NCBI RefSeq assembly: GCF_003634315.1 | Contig: NZ_RBXL01000001.1 | Span: 542,501 to 606,500, forward strand | DNA length: 64,000 bases | Direction of reading: 5' to 3' | Source: Thiocapsa rosea | Lineage (GTDB): Bacteria; Pseudomonadota; Gammaproteobacteria; Chromatiales; Chromatiaceae | Part shown: positions 1 through 12,843 of the stretch, in pieces | Layout: each line of letters opens with the position of its first letter | How positions within the stretch are numbered: the stretch's first letter is position 1 | The notes under the pieces: generated by a model | The model's database searches: none | Told to the model about the DNA's origin: nothing | The model's input: only the letters and a program-made list of their open reading frames with translations | Made by a program: the position numbers and the translations under genes

Positions 1-2275
<2,275 letters not shown>

Positions 2276-2372
2276 TAACACCCAAGCGCGTTGCGCCGGG
2301 TGTCGACACCTCGCACAGCAACGATCTCACCGAACAGGACGCGTCCCCGAGCGGGGCGCGACCGCCCGTTTT

Positions 2373-2487
2373 CCTGGCGGCCATAGAACACTGGAACCAC
2401 CTGATCCCATCCCGAACTCAGACGTGAAACGGTGTCTCGCCGATGATAGTGTGGGGCCTCCCCATGCGAACGTAGGTCACCGCCAGG
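2373..2487 (+). rRNA. rrf: 5S ribosomal RNA
   Basis: A ~115-nt gene begins CCTGGCGGCC and ends GGTCACCGCCAGG, so the two ends pair as helix I. The internal segment CCCATCCCGAACTCAGACG is the conserved 5S loop B/C region. It lies ~100 bp after the 23S 3' end and immediately before a strong terminator, as expected for the last gene of an rrn operon. The ends are accurate to about 2 nt. Confidence 0.96.
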
Positions 2488-2500
2488 GCCTTACCCCGAA

Positions 2501-2529
2501 ACCCCCGTCCCACGACGGGGGTTTTTTTT
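2501..2529 (+). terminator. Intrinsic terminator of the rrn operon
   Basis: A perfect 9-bp stem ACCCCCGTC / GACGGGGGT with a 4-nt loop is followed directly by a run of eight T, 13 bp after the 5S gene. Confidence 0.95.
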
Positions 2530-2574
2530 ATGCGCGCGGAAAAGACGGCTCGACAGAAACCCGGTATCCTGATC

Positions 2575-2661
2575 TTAAACCGCGCCGACTCCAGCAGTCG
2601 TCAAGTCTGCCGGGGCCGATCCCATCCAAAAACATCGCATGCCGTGCTGAGCGCGGTTTAA
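2575..2661. repeat. Dispersed 86-bp intergenic repeat, subfamily B
   Basis: The element starts TTAAACCGCG and ends CGCGGTTTAA, 87 bp with perfect 10-bp inverted ends. Its interior (CCATCCAAAAACATCGCA and flanks) matches the reverse complement of the copy at 17598-17684. The right end stops 10 bp before the start codon of the next gene, so it sits in that gene's leader. Confidence 0.85.
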
Positions 2662-2671
2662 GGCGGAACGA

Positions 2672-3808
2672 ATGCAATTCATCGACTTGAAGTCACAGTA
2701 TCGACTGATCGAAGACGACGTGAAGGCCCGTATTCATGCTGTCCTGGAGCACGGACAGTACATCATGGGACCTGAAATCGAAGCGCTGGAAATCGCGCTC
2801 GCGGCCTTCGTCGGCACGCGCCACTGCATCGGTCTTTCGAGCGGAACAGACGCGTTGCTCGCGGCCATGATGGCGTTGGAGATCGGTCGGGGCGACGAGG
2901 TTATCACGACCCCGTTCACCTTCATCGCGACCGGCGAGATGATCGCGCTGCTCGGCGTGCGCCCGGTCTTCGTCGACATCGACCCCGTGACCTACAACAT
3001 CGACCCTGCCCGGATCGAAGAGGCCATCACCGGACGGACCCGCGCCATCATGCCGGTTTCTCTCTACGGCCAATGCGCAGACATGGACGCCATCAACGAG
3101 ATCGCCGCACGGCATCGCCTGCCCGTAATCGAAGACGCCGCTCAGAGCTTCGGAGCCACGTACAAAGGAAAGCGGTCCTGTGCTCTGTCCTCGATCGGCT
3201 GCACGTCCTTCTTCCCGTCCAAGCCGCTGGGGGCATACGGCGACGCGGGGGCCTGCTTCACGAACGACGATGAAACGGCGAAAAGGCTGAAGGAGATCCG
3301 AAATCACGGTCAAGATCGCCGTTATCACCATCCGCGTGTCGGCTTGAATGCCCGCATCGACACGCTTCAGGCGGCCATTCTGCTGGCGAAGCTACCGCTG
3401 TTCGTGAACGAGATCGATGCACGAGCCCGAATCGGAGCGCGCTATTCCGAGTTGCTTCAGGCTCATGGGGCGGTGTCGAGTGAGGCTGTTGCCGGAGGCG
3501 GCGTCTTGACGCCATTCATCGCACCGGGCAACGAGTCGGTCTATGCGCAGTACACCATTCAGATCGACGAGCGCGATCGCGTCGCCGAGGCATTGGCGGC
3601 CGAAGGGATTCCGACGGCGGTACACTACCCCGTCCCCTTGAACGACCAACCCGTGTTTCAACCAAGCCTGGAGCGATTCGGCACCCCTGTCAGCGCACGC
3701 GTAGCACAGCGGGTCATCAGTCTCCCGATGCACCCGTATCTGTCGGACGAGGATCAAATCCGGATCGCCGATGCGGTCGCCAAGGCAACCGGACTCGGCA
3801 CCAGGTAA
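2672..3808 (+). CDS. DegT/DnrJ/EryC1 family sugar aminotransferase, WbpE-like
   Basis: A 378-residue PLP enzyme predicted to aminate a 3-keto nucleotide sugar for O-antigen or capsule synthesis in the cytoplasm. It resembles WbpE, the UDP-2-acetamido-2-deoxy-hexuluronate aminotransferase, along its whole length: HGQYIMGPEIEALE near residue 27, SSGTDAL at 56, DPVTYNIDP near 104, YGQCADMDAIN at 132, EDAAQSFGA at 154, and SFFPSKPLG with the PLP lysine at K184, then HGQDRRYHH. The start ATG follows GGCGGA. No other surface-polysaccharide gene is nearby, so the exact substrate is inferred from similarity alone. Family assignment is firm; the WbpE reaction is likely. Confidence 0.9.
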   Translation: MQFIDLKSQYRLIEDDVKARIHAVLEHGQYIMGPEIEALEIALAAFVGTRHCIGLSSGTDALLAAMMALEIGRGDEVITTPFTFIATGEMIALLGVRPVFVDIDPVTYNIDPARIEEAITGRTRAIMPVSLYGQCADMDAINEIAARHRLPVIEDAAQSFGATYKGKRSCALSSIGCTSFFPSKPLGAYGDAGACFTNDDETAKRLKEIRNHGQDRRYHHPRVGLNARIDTLQAAILLAKLPLFVNEIDARARIGARYSELLQAHGAVSSEAVAGGGVLTPFIAPGNESVYAQYTIQIDERDRVAEALAAEGIPTAVHYPVPLNDQPVFQPSLERFGTPVSARVAQRVISLPMHPYLSDEDQIRIADAVAKATGLGTR

Positions 3809-3851
3809 GGTCGGGCGACGAGGGGGGATTGAAGGAAAGCAATCGAAGACC

Positions 3852-3937
3852 TAAACCGCGGCCGGTGCGGTAAGCGTAATTTGTTGGATTCGCTTGCCGC
3901 TCAGGCTCCGACGACCGTCGGACGCTGAGCGGTTTAA
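3852..3937. repeat. Dispersed 86-bp intergenic repeat, divergent member
   Basis: Ends TAAACCGCG and GAGCGGTTTAA flank an interior unlike the other copies, with its own inverted stretch CTCCGACGACCGTCGGA near 3906. It lies in tandem with the next copy, separated by ~20 bp of A+T-rich sequence. The 3809-4040 gap holds only these two elements. Confidence 0.7.
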
Positions 3938-3958
3938 AGTTTTGAAAAATATAAATTT

Positions 3959-4044
3959 TTAAACCGCGTCCCCGCTAAGGGCCGTGGATGCACCAAACGT
4001 CGAACTCACTCGAAAGTCAGCATCTCGCTCTGGACGCGGTTTAA
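3959..4044. repeat. Dispersed 86-bp intergenic repeat, subfamily A; supplies proB stop codon
   Basis: TTAAACCGCG...CGCGGTTTAA ends; the interior contains AGGGCCGTGGATGCACCAAA, shared with 17706-17790 (same orientation) and 28069-28153 (inverted). The TAA stop of the minus-strand proB gene is formed by the terminal TTTAA of the element. Confidence 0.88.
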
Positions 4045-5165
4045 AGCAACACCAGATTGTCGCGATGGATCAACTCCTCCTCGTCGAGATAGCCGAGGAT
4101 CACCTCGAATCGGCTCGACGGCTGACCTTTGACTCGCGCAACTTCCTGCACATCGTAGTTGACCAAACCGCGCGCCACTTCGCGGCCCGATTCATCGACA
4201 CAGGCAACAACCTCGCCACGGTTAAAGGCGCCTTGCACCTCTTTCACACCCACGGCGAGTAGACTTTTCCCCTTCTCGCGTAATGCATTGACCGCGCCGA
4301 CGTCGAGCGTGAGACGACCACGGACTTGTAGGTGGCCGGCCAACCACTGCTTGCGCGCCGCCTGAGGGCCCTGGAAGGGCACCAACAGGGTGCCGACGCC
4401 CTCCCCTTCTCCGATCCGTCTCAGGACGTCTTCTCCACGCCCGGGCGCGATCACCGTCGGCGTACCCGAGCGCGCGGCAAGACGAGCCGCACGGACCTTC
4501 GTGATCATTCCGCCCGTACCCAAACCCGTGACGCTACCTCCGGCGACCTGATCGAGTTGCGGATCGTCGACCCGAGTCTCGGGAATCAAGCAAGCATCGG
4601 CGTGAGCGCGCGGATCCCGGTCGAATAGGCCATCTTGATCGGTCAGGAGAATCAGAAGGTCGGCCTGGATCAGGTTAGCGACCAGAGCCGCCAAGGTATC
4701 GTTGTCGCCGAAGCGCAACTCGTCGGTTGCAACCGTATCGTTCTCGTTGATGACGGGAATCACACCGAGCTTGAGCAGGGTCCGAAGGGTACTGCGGGCA
4801 TTGAGATACCGGGCGCGATCAGCCAGATCGTCATGTGTCAGGAGCACTTGGGCGGTGTGCAGTCCGCGCGCTTGAAAACAGTCTTCATACGCGCGCACGA
4901 GTCCCATCTGCCCGATCGCAGCGGCCGCCTGCAGCGCATGGAGCGCCTTGGGACGCGCCTGCCAGCCCATCCGTGCCATCCCCTCGGCGACAGCACCGGA
5001 AGACACCAGAACCACCTCGTTGCCCGCCATTCGGCGCGCGCTGATCTGCTCGACCCAGGGGGCCAGCATACTGCGCTCGAGTCCTGCGCCGTCGCGGGTC
5101 AACAATGCACTTCCGATCTTCACGACCCATCGACGCGTGAAGGGGATCATGGCGCGTGAAATCAT
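4041..5165 (-). CDS. proB: Glutamate 5-kinase
   Basis: Phosphorylates L-glutamate to glutamate 5-phosphate, the first and feedback-inhibited step of proline synthesis. The amino-acid kinase domain starts [11 protein letters not shown], followed by [16 protein letters not shown] and [18 protein letters not shown] (substrate and feedback-site region). [21 protein letters not shown] follows near residue 215, and a C-terminal PUA domain ends in [20 protein letters not shown]. Length 374 is normal. A second in-frame ATG at 5150 is an equally possible start; neither has a strong ribosome binding site. It is last in the rplU-rpmA-obgE-proB operon, 18 bp after obgE. Its stop codon lies inside a repeat element. 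Confidence 0.96.
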   Translation of the reverse strand: MISRAMIPFTRRWVVKIGSALLTRDGAGLERSMLAPWVEQISARRMAGNEVVLVSSGAVAEGMARMGWQARPKALHALQAAAAIGQMGLVRAYEDCFQARGLHTAQVLLTHDDLADRARYLNARSTLRTLLKLGVIPVINENDTVATDELRFGDNDTLAALVANLIQADLLILLTDQDGLFDRDPRAHADACLIPETRVDDPQLDQVAGGSVTGLGTGGMITKVRAARLAARSGTPTVIAPGRGEDVLRRIGEGEGVGTLLVPFQGPQAARKQWLAGHLQVRGRLTLDVGAVNALREKGKSLLAVGVKEVQGAFNRGEVVACVDESGREVARGLVNYDVQEVARVKGQPSSRFEVILGYLDEEELIHRDNLVLL

Positions 5166-5183
5166 AGGAAAGGTCCAACCGGT

Positions 5184-6296
<1,113 letters not shown>

Positions 6297-6317
6297 TCAA
6301 ACAACCTCATCGCTGAA

Positions 6318-6349
6318 ACGAAAAGAGCCCCGCCGAAACGGCGAGGCTC
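6318..6349 (-). terminator. Hairpin with T tract between rpmA and obgE
   Basis: GAGCC-CGCCG pairs with CGGCG-GGCTC around an AAA loop (one G:T-type mismatch). On the minus strand it is followed by TTTTCGTTTC. It sits 30 bp before obgE, so it may be a partial terminator that lowers obgE-proB expression relative to the ribosomal protein genes. Confidence 0.65.
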
Positions 6350-6383
6350 GCGTGCCCGTTGCGATGGGTAGCGCCCGAACCGA

Positions 6384-6662
6384 TCAGACCGAGCCGACGC
6401 TCGCAGGCTTTTCGACCACCGTCACGAACTTCCGATTCTTCGGCCCCTGCTCGACAAAGGTCACAACCCCGTCGCGAAGAGCGAAGAGCGTATGGTCACG
6501 TCCGCAGCCGACGTTGACCCCGCTGTGGAATCGGGTACCGCGTTGGCGCACGATGATGGCTCCGGCCTTGACGACCTGCCCACCGAAGACCTTGACGCCG
6601 AGTCGCTTGGATTCCGAATCACGCCCGTTGCGCGAGCTGCCGCCAGCTTTCTTATGTGCCAT
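6384..6662 (-). CDS. rpmA: 50S ribosomal protein L27
   Basis: A 92-residue basic protein starting [20 protein letters not shown], the conserved L27 N-terminus that reaches toward the peptidyl-transferase centre. [21 protein letters not shown] follows. Normal length. It lies 13 bp after rplU in the standard order. Confidence 0.98.
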   Translation of the reverse strand: MAHKKAGGSSRNGRDSESKRLGVKVFGGQVVKAGAIIVRQRGTRFHSGVNVGCGRDHTLFALRDGVVTFVEQGPKNRKFVTVVEKPASVGSV

Positions 6663-6675
6663 GGGAGTCTCCTCT

Positions 6676-6990
6676 TCAGCCGGCGCTGATCGCCGTAATC
6701 TTCAGGGCGGTAAACGATTGACGATGGCCCTGGCGTTTCAGATGGTGCTTGCGCCGCCGAAACTTCACGATCATGACCTTCTTCGCACGCCCGTGGCTTT
6801 CGACCGTTGCGCTGACCTTGACGCCTTCGACATAGGGCTTGCCGACCTTGACATCGTCCCCGTCGGCCACCAGAAGGACCTGATCGAAGTCGACGACAGC
6901 GCCCTGCTCCGCCAAAATCTTTTCTACTTTGACGGTGTCGCCTTCTGAAACCCGGTATTGTTTGCCACCGGTTTGAATGACCGCGTACAT
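6676..6990 (-). CDS. rplU: 50S ribosomal protein L21
   Basis: A 104-residue protein with L21 signatures [18 protein letters not shown] and the basic C-terminal [20 protein letters not shown], which binds 23S rRNA. Full length. First gene of its operon, downstream of a good sigma-70 promoter. Confidence 0.98.
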   Translation of the reverse strand: MYAVIQTGGKQYRVSEGDTVKVEKILAEQGAVVDFDQVLLVADGDDVKVGKPYVEGVKVSATVESHGRAKKVMIVKFRRRKHHLKRQGHRQSFTALKITAISAG

Positions 6991-7053
6991 GTCTGAAGAT
7001 CCCCAAAACCATTCGGCGAGATCGGCGACTGGCGCCGAAACAAAAGAAGCGGA

Positions 7054-7082
7054 ATACTACTCGATGGTTAACACCCGGTCAA
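7054..7082 (-). promoter_or_regulatory. Predicted sigma-70 promoter of rplU-rpmA-obgE-proB
   Basis: On the minus strand TTGACC (-35) and TAGTAT (-10) are separated by exactly 17 bp, 64 bp before the rplU start. It is divergent from the ispB promoter. Confidence 0.65.
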
Positions 7083-7187
7083 GACCGTTTGCGGAGCCGC
7101 ATCGGCAAGCGACACCGCGCCGCGACCGTTGTGCCGGCCAAACCGCAGGGGAATCCAAAGTACGGGGCCTCGCAACCCGCCTCCGAC

Positions 7188-7216
7188 TTGACAGACCCCC
7201 ATCCCACACCTAGCAT
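7188..7216 (+). promoter_or_regulatory. Predicted sigma-70 promoter of ispB
   Basis: TTGACA (-35) and TAGCAT (-10) with a 17-bp spacer, 35 bp before the ispB ATG. Confidence 0.6.
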
Positions 7217-7250
7217 CCGCCGCCACGATCAGTCAGTCCATAGACACCTC

Positions 7251-8219
7251 ATGGATATCACCGCGCTCCGACAACCCGTCGCCGAAGACGTCAAGGCCGT
7301 TGACGCCTTGATCCTGCGTCGACTCCGGTCAGACGTGGTGCTGATCAATCAAATCGGCAGCTACATCGTCAACAGCGGCGGCAAGCGATTGCGCCCGCTG
7401 TCTGTCCTGCTCGCATCGCGCGCTTGCGGATATTCCGGCGAGCGGCACATCGACCTGGCGGCCGTCGTGGAGTTTATCCACACCGCGACGCTCCTGCATG
7501 ACGATGTGGTGGATGCCTCCGAGCTCAGACGCAACCGCGAGACGGCCAATGTCGTCTGGGGCAACGACGCCAGCGTACTGGTCGGGGACTTCCTCTACTC
7601 CCGCGCCTTCGAGATGATGGTCGATGTCGGGAATATGCGGGTCATGGACATCCTCTCGCATGCGACCAACCGGATCGCCGAAGGCGAGGTGCTTCAACTC
7701 CTGAATACGCACGACCCCGACACGGATCAGACCCGCTATATGGAAGTCATCACCCGCAAGACGGCGACGCTGTTCGAAGCGGGCGTGCGACTCGGCGCCG
7801 TACTCGCCGGATCGAGCCCCGGCGTCGAAGAAGCCGCGGCGAGCTACGGCCTGAACCTCGGGATCGCCTTCCAGCTCATCGACGACGCGCTGGATTACAG
7901 TCCGGCAAACGCCGAGCTGGGCAAGAATGTCGGCGATGACCTCGATGAAGGCAAACCGACCCTCCCGGTCATTCGCGCGATGGAAGTCGGAACACCCGAG
8001 CAGAAGGCATTGCTGCGCAAGGCCATCGAAGAAGGCGGCCGCAAGCACATGGAATCCGTCGTGGAGGCGATTGCGTCGACCGATGCCATTACCTATACTA
8101 CGCGGCTTGCGGAAGACTTCGCGGATCGAGCAAAGCGATCGTTAAATGCGTTGCCGCCCTGTCCCGCCAGGGATGCCATGGCAACACTGGCCGATTTCTC
8201 GGTCGACCGTAAACATTGA
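7251..8219 (+). CDS. ispB: Octaprenyl (all-trans polyprenyl) diphosphate synthase
   Basis: Elongates farnesyl diphosphate with isopentenyl diphosphate to make the quinone side chain. Both aspartate-rich Mg-binding motifs are present: LLHDDVVDASELRR (DDxxD region) and QLIDDALDY. The substrate-binding GGKRLRP and KTATLFEAG are also visible. I chose ATG 7251 (MDITALRQPVAEDV), giving 322 residues as in E. coli IspB; an in-frame extension back to 7089 has unlike composition and crosses the predicted promoter. Divergent from rplU, as in E. coli. Confidence 0.95.
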   Translation: MDITALRQPVAEDVKAVDALILRRLRSDVVLINQIGSYIVNSGGKRLRPLSVLLASRACGYSGERHIDLAAVVEFIHTATLLHDDVVDASELRRNRETANVVWGNDASVLVGDFLYSRAFEMMVDVGNMRVMDILSHATNRIAEGEVLQLLNTHDPDTDQTRYMEVITRKTATLFEAGVRLGAVLAGSSPGVEEAAASYGLNLGIAFQLIDDALDYSPANAELGKNVGDDLDEGKPTLPVIRAMEVGTPEQKALLRKAIEEGGRKHMESVVEAIASTDAITYTTRLAEDFADRAKRSLNALPPCPARDAMATLADFSVDRKH

Positions 8220-8229
8220 GGAACCATTT

Positions 8230-8306
8230 CGGGGTGTAGCTCAGCTTGGTAGAGCGCTGTCTTCGGGAGGCAGAAGTCGCTGGTTCGAATCCAGTCACCC
8301 CGACCA
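8230..8306 (+). tRNA. tRNA-Pro (anticodon CGG)
   Basis: A 77-nt cloverleaf: acceptor CGGGGTG pairs with CACCCCG, D arm GCTCAGCTTGGTAGAGC, anticodon stem CTGTC/GGCAG with loop TTCGGGA giving anticodon CGG, T arm CTGGTTCGAATCCAG, and encoded ACCA end. It lies 10 bp after ispB. Confidence 0.97.
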
Positions 8307-8320
8307 AAATACAGGTTACA

Positions 8321-8346
8321 AAAAAGCCGGCTCAAGCCGGCTTTTT
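8321..8346 (+). terminator. Bidirectional intrinsic terminator
   Basis: AAAAAGCCGG (loop CTCAAG) CCGGCTTTTT: a perfect 10-bp stem with A and T tracts on either side, just after the tRNA. It can also serve the convergent MFS gene. Confidence 0.9.
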
Positions 8347-8395
8347 TGTGCGACCTTATTTTATGCCCCGCCGGTAGATCGGTACCCGCGGGGAC

Positions 8396-8447
8396 TTAAA
8401 CCGCGCCAGCTCCGACAAACTACGCATACCGCAACCGGCGCGCTTTA
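8396..8447. repeat. Short member of the TTAAACCGCG repeat family; supplies MFS stop codon
   Basis: Starts TTAAACCGCG and ends GGCGCGCTTTA, only 52 bp, so it is internally deleted and has one diverged end. The minus-strand TAA stop of the MFS gene is read from its right end. Confidence 0.7.
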
Positions 8448-9767
8448 GGCTCGCTCCGAAGCGCTTGCGTGTTGCGATTCGGGTGAGTGCCTCATCCGAA
8501 CATAGATGCTCGCAAAGACCAGCAGGACATTGATCACGCCGACCACGATGAAGGGTGCACGCGGATCGACCCGATCGAACAGATATCCGCCAACCGGCGT
8601 AATCAAGAGAATACCGATCGCGCCGGCGACGTTGAAGGCGCCGAGCACCGAGCCCCGCTGCCCGGCCGGGGCTTCCTGGCCGATCAAGGATTGACCGCCG
8701 AGATAGACACTGATCTGGCCGATCCCGAGCAGGATAAAGAAGATCGGACCATAGGAGGAGAGCGGATCCTCGAGCGCCAACAGACTGAGATTGCCCAAGG
8801 CCGCCAGCGCCATGCAGATCGCGAGGCCGGTGACCCTGTCGATCCGGTCGAGCAGCGGGCCGAGAACGGGCGCCCAGACGAGTGCCGAGACCTGCGCCAT
8901 CACGAAGATCAGGGTTCCGCTCATCACCGCCGAGGCGGACTCCATGCCGGTCGCCTTGGCCGCCAAGGTGCCCCAAAGGACGAGGAAGATCGCGTTGACC
9001 GATTGGTCGCCGCGTGCGATGAATGCAGACGAATAGGCCAGGAGGATGCGTGGATTGCGCCCGTGCGCAAAACCGCCGACCAAGAGCTCGCGCACGCTCG
9101 GGCGGTCCTGGAGACGCACAGGCACACCTGGCTTAAGGCCCCAGAGGAGCAACAGGGCAACCGCGACTGCAAGACCCGCAACGATGAAATGGGTCAACCT
9201 GCCCGCGGTGACGCCGTCGAAGCCCGCGCCGGTGAAGACCTTCGGCATGGCACCGAGACCCTGACTGATGAGCACGACACCCAAGCCGCTCATGACACCG
9301 ACGATGGCCACCAACTTGCCGCGGGAACGTTCTGCCGGATAATCGGCAAGGACGGTCGACAACCCGCCCGCGACCGCGACCACGCCGATCGCATAGAGAA
9401 CCCGATAGACATAAAGCGCCTCGACCGACTCCGCCAACGGATAGAGGACATAGGTCAAGGCCAGGACCAGAAATCCCGCCGCGTAGACCCCTCGACGCCC
9501 GATCCGGTCCATGAGGATGCCGGCCGGCAAAAACAGCAACAGGGTGACGATCTCGGTCAGGAAGACAAGCTGGCCGCTGATCGCGCCCTGCGTCGACTCC
9601 GGAACACCGAGATGCTCGTTGAGGATGTAGGTCTGACCGATGGAGATGAAGATCATCAGTCCGATCGAGAAAAACGCCGCAACCAAAAAGGTCCAGCCGT
9701 TCCGAGGCAGGACGGACGGCGCCAGGTGGATCGGGCCGATCCGGTAGGTCCGGTCGAGGTCGGGCAT
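8445..9767 (-). CDS. Major facilitator superfamily (MFS) transporter
   Basis: A 440-residue inner-membrane carrier with about twelve hydrophobic segments, including FLVAAFFSIGLMIFISIGQTY near residue 25 and IGILLITPVGGYLFDRV near the C-terminus. Between helices 2 and 3 is the MFS loop motif AGILMDRIGRRGVYAAG. The substrate cannot be told from the sequence. ATG 9767 was chosen because GGAG lies 8 bp upstream; a longer open frame reaches into the divergent GGDEF gene with atypical composition. The stop codon is inside a repeat element. Confidence 0.9.
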   Translation of the reverse strand: MPDLDRTYRIGPIHLAPSVLPRNGWTFLVAAFFSIGLMIFISIGQTYILNEHLGVPESTQGAISGQLVFLTEIVTLLLFLPAGILMDRIGRRGVYAAGFLVLALTYVLYPLAESVEALYVYRVLYAIGVVAVAGGLSTVLADYPAERSRGKLVAIVGVMSGLGVVLISQGLGAMPKVFTGAGFDGVTAGRLTHFIVAGLAVAVALLLLWGLKPGVPVRLQDRPSVRELLVGGFAHGRNPRILLAYSSAFIARGDQSVNAIFLVLWGTLAAKATGMESASAVMSGTLIFVMAQVSALVWAPVLGPLLDRIDRVTGLAICMALAALGNLSLLALEDPLSSYGPIFFILLGIGQISVYLGGQSLIGQEAPAGQRGSVLGAFNVAGAIGILLITPVGGYLFDRVDPRAPFIVVGVINVLLVFASIYVRMRHSPESQHASASERA

Positions 9768-9975
9768 CTGCGGATCTCCGGCGATGAGCCATTGCGGTTT
9801 GGACGGTCGGGCCGGCATTATCCCATCAGGCGATGGATGCGGATACTCCGGTTGCAGGTCGGCCCTGCGAAGATTCACGAACACAGTGCCGGTGCCGAGC
9901 CGGTTCGCGAGAACGGCACGACCCGGTTCGGGAAACACGCCCGATTCACAACACTCAACCTTATTTGATGCCCGA

Positions 9976-12843
9976 ATGGACAAGAGGCCAGAGTTACCGA
10001 TCGCTTCGCCCCCTTCGGCTCGATGGATGTGGTTGTCGGCGCTATGGCTGCCGACACTGGCCTCGGCAGCCGAGCCGTCTGTGTCCTCGTCCGCCTCTAT
10101 CGGGGCAGGCACGGGCGGAGCACTGGCCCTTCTGGCTGCAGTGGCCGTCGTTGCAGCGTGGCGTGAACGCCGCCTCCGAGGCGACATCGCCGCACGGATC
10201 GCACAGACGCAAGCGGCGCACGCCGGGCTCGAAGGGCGCTTGGCCCGGAGCGAGCGTCTGGTCGAAGAGACACAACGGCTCGGGCATCTCGGAACCTGGG
10301 AGTGGGATGCCGAGAACGACCGACTCGAATGGTCCGCCGAGGTTTATCGCATCTTCGCCGTACCGCCCGATGGCTTCCCCGGGAATTACAGAAGCTTCCT
10401 CGACTGCGTTCACCCGGAAGACCGCGCGCGGGTCGAGGATAGGGTTCGAGCCGCCATCCTCGGAACCGGGGATTACGACTGCGAGCATAGGATCCTGCTA
10501 CCCGACGGCGAGGTACGCTACCTCCACGGGCGCGCAACGCTGACCCGCGAGCAAGGTCGTCCCGTCTATATGACGGGAACCGTGCGCGATGTCACCGAGA
10601 ACCGACGCGCCTGGATGCTCCAGGAAAGCCGTATTCACATCATGCAGTTGATCGCCGAAGGCGCTCCCGTGCAAGAGGCGCTCGACGCGATCGCCGCATC
10701 GATCGAGGCGCTCGACCAGAGCCTCATGTGCTCGATCATGCTGATGGACAGCGCCACCCACCGCCTGCGTGTCGGCACGGCCCCGAGTCTTCCGGATCGG
10801 CTTGTCGAGGCGATCGACCGCCTGACGGACGACCCGGCCAAGGGGGCGACTCCGCACCCGATCGGCGAGCCCCTCGTGATCGCCGACGTCCTCTATCATC
10901 CCTATTGGCAGTCGCTGGCAGGCATCACGGAGGAGACCGGTGTCCGCGGTTTCTGGTCCGAGCCGATTCGCGATGCCGGCGGGGACATCTTGGGGACCTT
11001 CGATATCTATTCGCGAGCCCCCGGCAAACCCGACGCGGAGCAGCTGATTTATATCGCGCAAGGCGCGGCGCTGGTGGCCGTCGCCTTGCAGCAAGCGCGC
11101 GATCGCGCGGCACGCATCGCCGCCGAGGAGCGCGCGCGGCTCCTGTTGGAGTCGACCAGCGAGGGGGTGTTCGGACTCGACCCGGACGGTGTCACCACCT
11201 TCATCAATCCCACGGGCGCACGCCTGTTGGGATACGACCCGGCCGATCTGGTCGGCAAACCCTGCCCGGCCGTCACCCATGACGACCCCGACGAAGGCGA
11301 CCGCGACGCCACCCGGTGCCGAATGCTCTCGGTCATGCATACCGGCAAAGACATCGTGGTCAGCGACGAAGTCCTGCAGCGACACGACGGCTCGGCGTTT
11401 CCCGTCGAGTATCGCGCAACACCGATCCGCGTCGGCGACTCCGCGATGGGTGTTGTCGTCACCTTCCACGACATCACCGAACGCAAACGCAACGAGGAGC
11501 AGATCCTGCGCCTCGCCTACTACGACAGCCTCACCGGCCTACCCAATCGCGCCCTGTTCAAGAGTCAGCTCGCCAAGCGACTGACCTCGGTGCGGCGCGC
11601 CGATCGCGGCTTTGCTCTGCACTTTCTCGATCTCGACCGCTTCAAAGAGGTCAACGACACCCTGGGTCATCCCGTGGGCGATTTGCTCTTGAAGGAGGTT
11701 GCCCAGCGCCTGTCGGCCCTCGTGCGCGGGATGGACACGGTCGCGCGATTCGGCGGCGACGAGTTCGCCGTGATCCAACCCGATGCTCAGAGCATCGCCG
11801 ATGCAGCCACCTTGGCGGCAAAGATCGTCGAGCAACTGTCTCGACCCTATTCGATCGACGGCCATGCCATCAACTGCGGGGCGAGCGTCGGTGTCGTCTT
11901 CGTCCCCAAGCCGGATATCGACCTGGAAACCCTCCTCGGCCGTGCCGATGTCGCCCTCTACAAGGCCAAGAACAACGGACGCGGCGGCTACGCATTCCAT
12001 ACCGACGCCATGACACGGCAGGTCCGCCGCGATGCCGCCCTCACGGATCGGATCGACGAGGCCGTACGCAGCGGCGAGCTCTTTTTGCACTATCAGCCGC
12101 AGGTCGAGCTCGCGAGCGGACGGATCACGGCGGTCGAGGCCCTGGTGCGCTGGCGCCATCCGGTGGAGGGGGTTCTGCCGCCGGGGGATTTCGTGCATCT
12201 CGCCGAGCGCCGCGGGCTGTTTCATGTCCTCGGCAGCTGGGTGCTGAGCACGGCCGCACGCGAGGCGCGCGGCTGGCATGACCGAGGACTCGCCTTCGGT
12301 CGGGTCAGCATCAATGTCTCGCCCCAGCAGGTCCGCGCCGGCTGTCTCGCCGATGACGTGCTCGCGACGGCCCAGGAGACGGGGCTGGACCCCGCCCGAC
12401 TCGAGCTCGAGCTCACCGAGACCGCGATGATGGAGTACGGCGAGCATTACCGGACCCAGATCGCCATGCTCCGGGATCTCGGCGTTCGGCTCGTTCTCGA
12501 CGACTTCGGCACCGGCTTCTCGTCATTGACCTATCTGCGTCGGTCCGCGGTGAGCACACTCAAGATCGATCGCCAATTCGTCCGCGAGCTCGACGACAAC
12601 CCCGATGCCGTCGAAACCATTCAGGCGTTGCTCGCCGTCGCGCATGCACTCAAGCTCGATACGGTGGCAGAGGGTGTCGAGACCCGCAAGCAGGCCGAGC
12701 GCCTGGCGGCGATGGGCTGCAAATGCGGACAAGGGATGTGGTTCGCGCCTCCGATGGAGGCCGAGGCAATCGAGCGACACCTGGTCGCCGGGTTCATTCG
12801 GCCCGACGCCGATGCGTTCATAAGACCGATCGGCCGGGGTTGA
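9976..12843 (+). CDS. PAS/GAF/GGDEF/EAL cyclic-di-GMP protein
   Basis: A 955-residue signalling protein. Order: signal-like helix (~17-32) and a second membrane segment ALALLAAVAVVAAW (~49-62), PAS_3 (LGHLGTWEWDAENDRLEW, ~105-200), GAF-like (~220-365), PAS (LLLESTSEGVFGLDPDG, ~385-500), GGDEF with intact ARFGGDEF (~590) and EAL with intact VEALVRWRHP (~718) plus DDFGTGFSSL. Both catalytic motifs look complete, so it could make or degrade c-di-GMP; the direction cannot be read from sequence. I start at ATG 9976, ahead of the signal-like segment. Its last 26 bp overlap serB, which converges on it. Confidence 0.93.
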   Translation: MDKRPELPIASPPSARWMWLSALWLPTLASAAEPSVSSSASIGAGTGGALALLAAVAVVAAWRERRLRGDIAARIAQTQAAHAGLEGRLARSERLVEETQRLGHLGTWEWDAENDRLEWSAEVYRIFAVPPDGFPGNYRSFLDCVHPEDRARVEDRVRAAILGTGDYDCEHRILLPDGEVRYLHGRATLTREQGRPVYMTGTVRDVTENRRAWMLQESRIHIMQLIAEGAPVQEALDAIAASIEALDQSLMCSIMLMDSATHRLRVGTAPSLPDRLVEAIDRLTDDPAKGATPHPIGEPLVIADVLYHPYWQSLAGITEETGVRGFWSEPIRDAGGDILGTFDIYSRAPGKPDAEQLIYIAQGAALVAVALQQARDRAARIAAEERARLLLESTSEGVFGLDPDGVTTFINPTGARLLGYDPADLVGKPCPAVTHDDPDEGDRDATRCRMLSVMHTGKDIVVSDEVLQRHDGSAFPVEYRATPIRVGDSAMGVVVTFHDITERKRNEEQILRLAYYDSLTGLPNRALFKSQLAKRLTSVRRADRGFALHFLDLDRFKEVNDTLGHPVGDLLLKEVAQRLSALVRGMDTVARFGGDEFAVIQPDAQSIADAATLAAKIVEQLSRPYSIDGHAINCGASVGVVFVPKPDIDLETLLGRADVALYKAKNNGRGGYAFHTDAMTRQVRRDAALTDRIDEAVRSGELFLHYQPQVELASGRITAVEALVRWRHPVEGVLPPGDFVHLAERRGLFHVLGSWVLSTAAREARGWHDRGLAFGRVSINVSPQQVRAGCLADDVLATAQETGLDPARLELELTETAMMEYGEHYRTQIAMLRDLGVRLVLDDFGTGFSSLTYLRRSAVSTLKIDRQFVRELDDNPDAVETIQALLAVAHALKLDTVAEGVETRKQAERLAAMGCKCGQGMWFAPPMEAEAIERHLVAGFIRPDADAFIRPIGRG

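Noticed and set aside
8230-8306. tRNA-Pro as integration site of a mobile element
   Set aside because: No integrase or duplicated tRNA end nearby; the only repeat close by is the dispersed 86-bp family.
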